From: Dongia_B soli
Lineage (GTDB): Bacteria > Pseudomonadota > Alphaproteobacteria > Dongiales > Dongiaceae
NCBI RefSeq assembly: GCF_034044715.1
Contig: NZ_JAXCLW010000002.1
Coordinates: 620,001-684,000, forward strand
Direction of reading: 5' to 3'
DNA: 64,000 nucleotides
Below are positions 62,081 through 64,000 of the stretch, one piece after another; within the stretch, counting starts at the first letter, position 1; the number at the start of each line of letters is the position of its first letter. A model generated the notes under the pieces. The model did no database searches and was not told the origin of the DNA. It saw only the letters and a list, made by a program, of their open reading frames with translations. A program made the position numbers and the translations under genes.

Positions 62081-62806
62081 TCAGCCTTGGCCGGACGCTA
62101 CTGAAGTCGGCACTGGCAGTGTCATGCCAAAATGCCGGGAGACGATTTCGCGCACAGAGTCAGCGACATCGTCGATCGAGCGATCCGCCCGCAGAATTTG
62201 ACAGCGCTGCGGTCCCGCTTTGGCGATCGCCATAAAGCCATCACGCAGGCGCTGATGAAACGCCTTGTCCATGCGCTCATAGCGATCTTCCGGAGAGGTT
62301 CCCACCGGAAGCCGAGCGGCGGCGCGCGCCAGGCCGATTTCAATCGGCAAATCGAAAATAATTGTCAGTCCGGGCTCGGTCGTCCCAACAATTTGCCGCC
62401 GAAGCGAATCCAACCATGCTAAATCGAGGCCGTGGCCATAACCCTGATAGGCGATCGTGGAATCGGCGAAGCGGTCGCACAATACCCAACTGCCCTCCGC
62501 CAAAGCCGGCCGGATGAGCTTGTCGAGATGGTCAGCCCGCGCGGCGAAATGCAGCAGGACCTCGGTCTCCGGCGTCCAACGACCCGGTAGCCCTTCAACG
62601 AGCAACTTGCGGATCTCTTCCGCGCCGGTCGATCCGCCGGGTTCTCGCGTCACCACGACCGGCTGGCCTACGGCGCGCAGCGCATCAGCCAGACGGCGGA
62701 TCTGGGTGGATTTCCCCGCCCCCTCACCGCCTTCGAAAGTTATGAAACGGTTTGGTCTGCCGTGATCCCGTCCGCCGTCATTCGGTTGGACTGGCGCAGA
62801 TCCCAT
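62081..62806 (-). CDS. tmk: Thymidylate kinase
   Basis: Phosphorylates dTMP to dTDP. 241 residues. P-loop FEGGEGAGKSTQ, TREPGGSTGAEEIR, the DRF motif in LCDRFADSTIAYQGYG and the lid region are all clear. The ATG at 62806 lies one base after the dacA stop codon, so the frame further upstream, which overlaps dacA, is rejected. Between dacA and holB, its usual place in this lineage. Confidence 0.97.
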   Translation of the reverse strand: MGSAPVQPNDGGRDHGRPNRFITFEGGEGAGKSTQIRRLADALRAVGQPVVVTREPGGSTGAEEIRKLLVEGLPGRWTPETEVLLHFAARADHLDKLIRPALAEGSWVLCDRFADSTIAYQGYGHGLDLAWLDSLRRQIVGTTEPGLTIIFDLPIEIGLARAAARLPVGTSPEDRYERMDKAFHQRLRDGFMAIAKAGPQRCQILRADRSIDDVADSVREIVSRHFGMTLPVPTSVASGQG

Positions 62807-62807
62807 T

Positions 62808-63971
62808 TTAGCTGCCGCCGAAAACCAGGTACTGCAGCTTCGCGAACATGCGGCCCGGCAAGCTTTGACGCGGCACATCCGTGCCGGCCACCAGCGGCGC
62901 TTCGAAGTCCGGCTGGCCGGGAACGCTGATGACCAGTTTGCCGACCTGCGAACCGGCGGCGATCGGAGCCGGAAGCGGGCCGTTGAAAACCGCTTTCGCC
63001 GTCACTTTCTGGCGCGCCGATCGGGGCAAGGTCGCGATCAGGTCTTTATCGACAGTGAGCGGCACGGTCTTGGCGCCCCCCATCCAGACGGGGGCTTCGG
63101 CAAGAACCGCGCCTTTGCTGGCGATGGTATAATTCGCGGTCTCGCGGAAGGCCCAGTCGATGAGCGCGCCGCCACTATCAGCGCGATGCTGCATGCTGGC
63201 GGTTCCCTGCATCACGGCGATGATGCGGCGATTATCGCGCACGGCGGAGGCGACCAGGCCAAAACCTGCTTCCTCGGTGTGACCGGTCTTCAGGCCGTCG
63301 ACACCGCTACCCTGGCGGTACAGCAAGGGATTGCGGTTGCCCTGCTTGATGCCGTGCCAGGTGAACTCCTTCTCCGAGAAGTAATGGTAATAATCGGGGA
63401 AATCCTCGATCAGACGCTTCGCCAGGGTGGCAAGGTCATGCGCGGTCATATACTGCTCAGGATCGGGCAAGCCGGAAGCGTCAACGAAGTGGCTGCCGGT
63501 AAGGCCGATTTCCTTGGCCTTGGCCGTCATCCGCTCGGCGAAAGCCTCTTCCGTGCCGGCAAGCCCTTCAGCCACCACCACGCAAGCATCGTTGCCCGAC
63601 TGGATGATGATGCCGCGGATCAAATCCTCGACGCCGATATTCGAATCGAGCTCGACGAACATCTTCGACCCTTGGGTCGACCAGGCCTTTTTGCTGACAT
63701 GGAATGTATCGGTCAGCTTAACGTCGCCCCGCTTCAGGGCGTCGAAAAGCAGATAGATGGTCATCAGCTTGCTCATCGATGCCGGCGGCAGGCGTTCGTC
63801 GCCCTTTTTATCCAGGAGGACCGCGCCGGTCTGGTAATCGACGATATACGCTCGTTGGGCATCCGTTTCGATCGGCTCCGCCGCCGCCATGCCGATCGGT
63901 ATGGCCGCCAGCAGCAAGCCAGCCATCAGAAGCGTGACGGGTCGTGCTGCATGTCGCGCGGAGAGAATCAT
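62808..63971 (-). CDS. dacA: D-alanyl-D-alanine carboxypeptidase (low-molecular-weight PBP)
   Basis: Trims the terminal D-Ala of peptidoglycan side chains. 387 residues with a signal peptide ending near residue 31. The penicillin-binding motifs are SMSK (Ser65, Lys68), SGN (SGNDACV) and KTG (KTGHTEEAG). A C-terminal beta-domain and a short amphipathic end (MFAKLQYLVFGGS) probably hold it to the membrane surface. ATG at 63971 follows AGGTGG; a further ATG at 63995 is less likely. The 29 bases to the window end are its upstream region. Confidence 0.95.
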   Translation of the reverse strand: MILSARHAARPVTLLMAGLLLAAIPIGMAAAEPIETDAQRAYIVDYQTGAVLLDKKGDERLPPASMSKLMTIYLLFDALKRGDVKLTDTFHVSKKAWSTQGSKMFVELDSNIGVEDLIRGIIIQSGNDACVVVAEGLAGTEEAFAERMTAKAKEIGLTGSHFVDASGLPDPEQYMTAHDLATLAKRLIEDFPDYYHYFSEKEFTWHGIKQGNRNPLLYRQGSGVDGLKTGHTEEAGFGLVASAVRDNRRIIAVMQGTASMQHRADSGGALIDWAFRETANYTIASKGAVLAEAPVWMGGAKTVPLTVDKDLIATLPRSARQKVTAKAVFNGPLPAPIAAGSQVGKLVISVPGQPDFEAPLVAGTDVPRQSLPGRMFAKLQYLVFGGS

Positions 63972-64000
63972 GGAACCACCTGAGTCGTAAGGCAAATTTC

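Noticed and set aside
62865..63983. Plus-strand open frame of 372 codons opposite dacA
   Set aside because: Antisense shadow; dacA carries all the conserved motifs.
1..64000. tRNA, rRNA, CRISPR arrays, insertion sequences, prophage
   Set aside because: Gaps between genes are short and none holds a cloverleaf-like, repeat-spacer or transposase signal by eye; a dedicated scan could still find a small RNA.

Overview
The window reads as chromosomal core of an alphaproteobacterium, most like the Rhodospirillales. The evidence is gene order and gene form: eno-ftsB-pdhA-pdhB-pdhC-lpd-lipA-coq10-like, a fused ispDF, dusB-ntrB-ntrC-ntrY-ntrX-trkA-dat-hfq-hflX, an E1-beta subunit carrying its own lipoyl domain, and dacA-tmk-holB-metG-tatD-MBL. 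Genus and species cannot be fixed from the sequence alone. Almost all DNA is coding. No tRNA, rRNA, CRISPR array, insertion sequence or prophage was seen.

Layout. 1-2976 (minus): a tripartite tricarboxylate transporter operon, tctC-tctB-tctA. 3320-4540 (plus): flavohaemoprotein Hmp, for nitric oxide detoxification. 4572-7960 (minus): ppiD-trpE. 8116-15574 (plus): tpiA, secG, pyrG, kdsA, a small zinc-ribbon protein, a YihY membrane protein, eno and ftsB. 15780-23268 (plus): the pyruvate dehydrogenase and lipoate block (pdhA, pdhB, pdhC, two unrecognised small cysteine proteins, lpd, lipA, coq10-like). 23165-25767 (minus): ispDF-pncC-DUF429. 25857-40777 (plus): a CcsA/YpjD-like protein, dusB-ntrB-ntrC-ntrY-ntrX-trkA, dat, a HAD phosphatase, hfq, hflX, an inositol-phosphatase-like protein and a 3-hydroxyisobutyrate-dehydrogenase-like protein. 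40939-41760 (minus): mazG. 41938-43592 (plus): a P1 peptidase and a 3-methyladenine glycosylase. 43881-47741 (plus): pstS-pstC-pstA-pstB. 47787-52857: nitroreductase, VOC protein, a small membrane protein, an orphan hybrid histidine kinase and a DadA-like oxidase. 52858-55470: an AT-richer islet with an acyltransferase and an unknown exported protein. 55471-63971 (minus): CaCA exchanger, CDF metal exporter, MBL hydrolase, tatD, metG, holB, tmk, dacA.

How the genes work together. The central theme is lower glycolysis and entry into the TCA cycle: TpiA, Eno, the complete PDH complex and LipA, which makes the lipoyl cofactor. Nucleotide supply (PyrG, Tmk), envelope building (KdsA, FtsB, DacA, IspDF), nitrogen control (NtrBC/NtrYX with DusB), phosphate uptake (Pst) and RNA-level control (Hfq, HflX) sit around it.

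The most unusual item is a tandem pair of 122-residue membrane-anchored proteins between pdhC and lpd (19666-20425). They share four cysteines at exactly the same spacing and belong to no family I recognise. Other points worth a look are clusters of GANTC (CcrM) sites upstream of ftsB, eno and pstS, a perfect 14-bp hairpin between hfq and hflX, a trpE without trpGDC beside it, and a pst operon without phoU or phoB.
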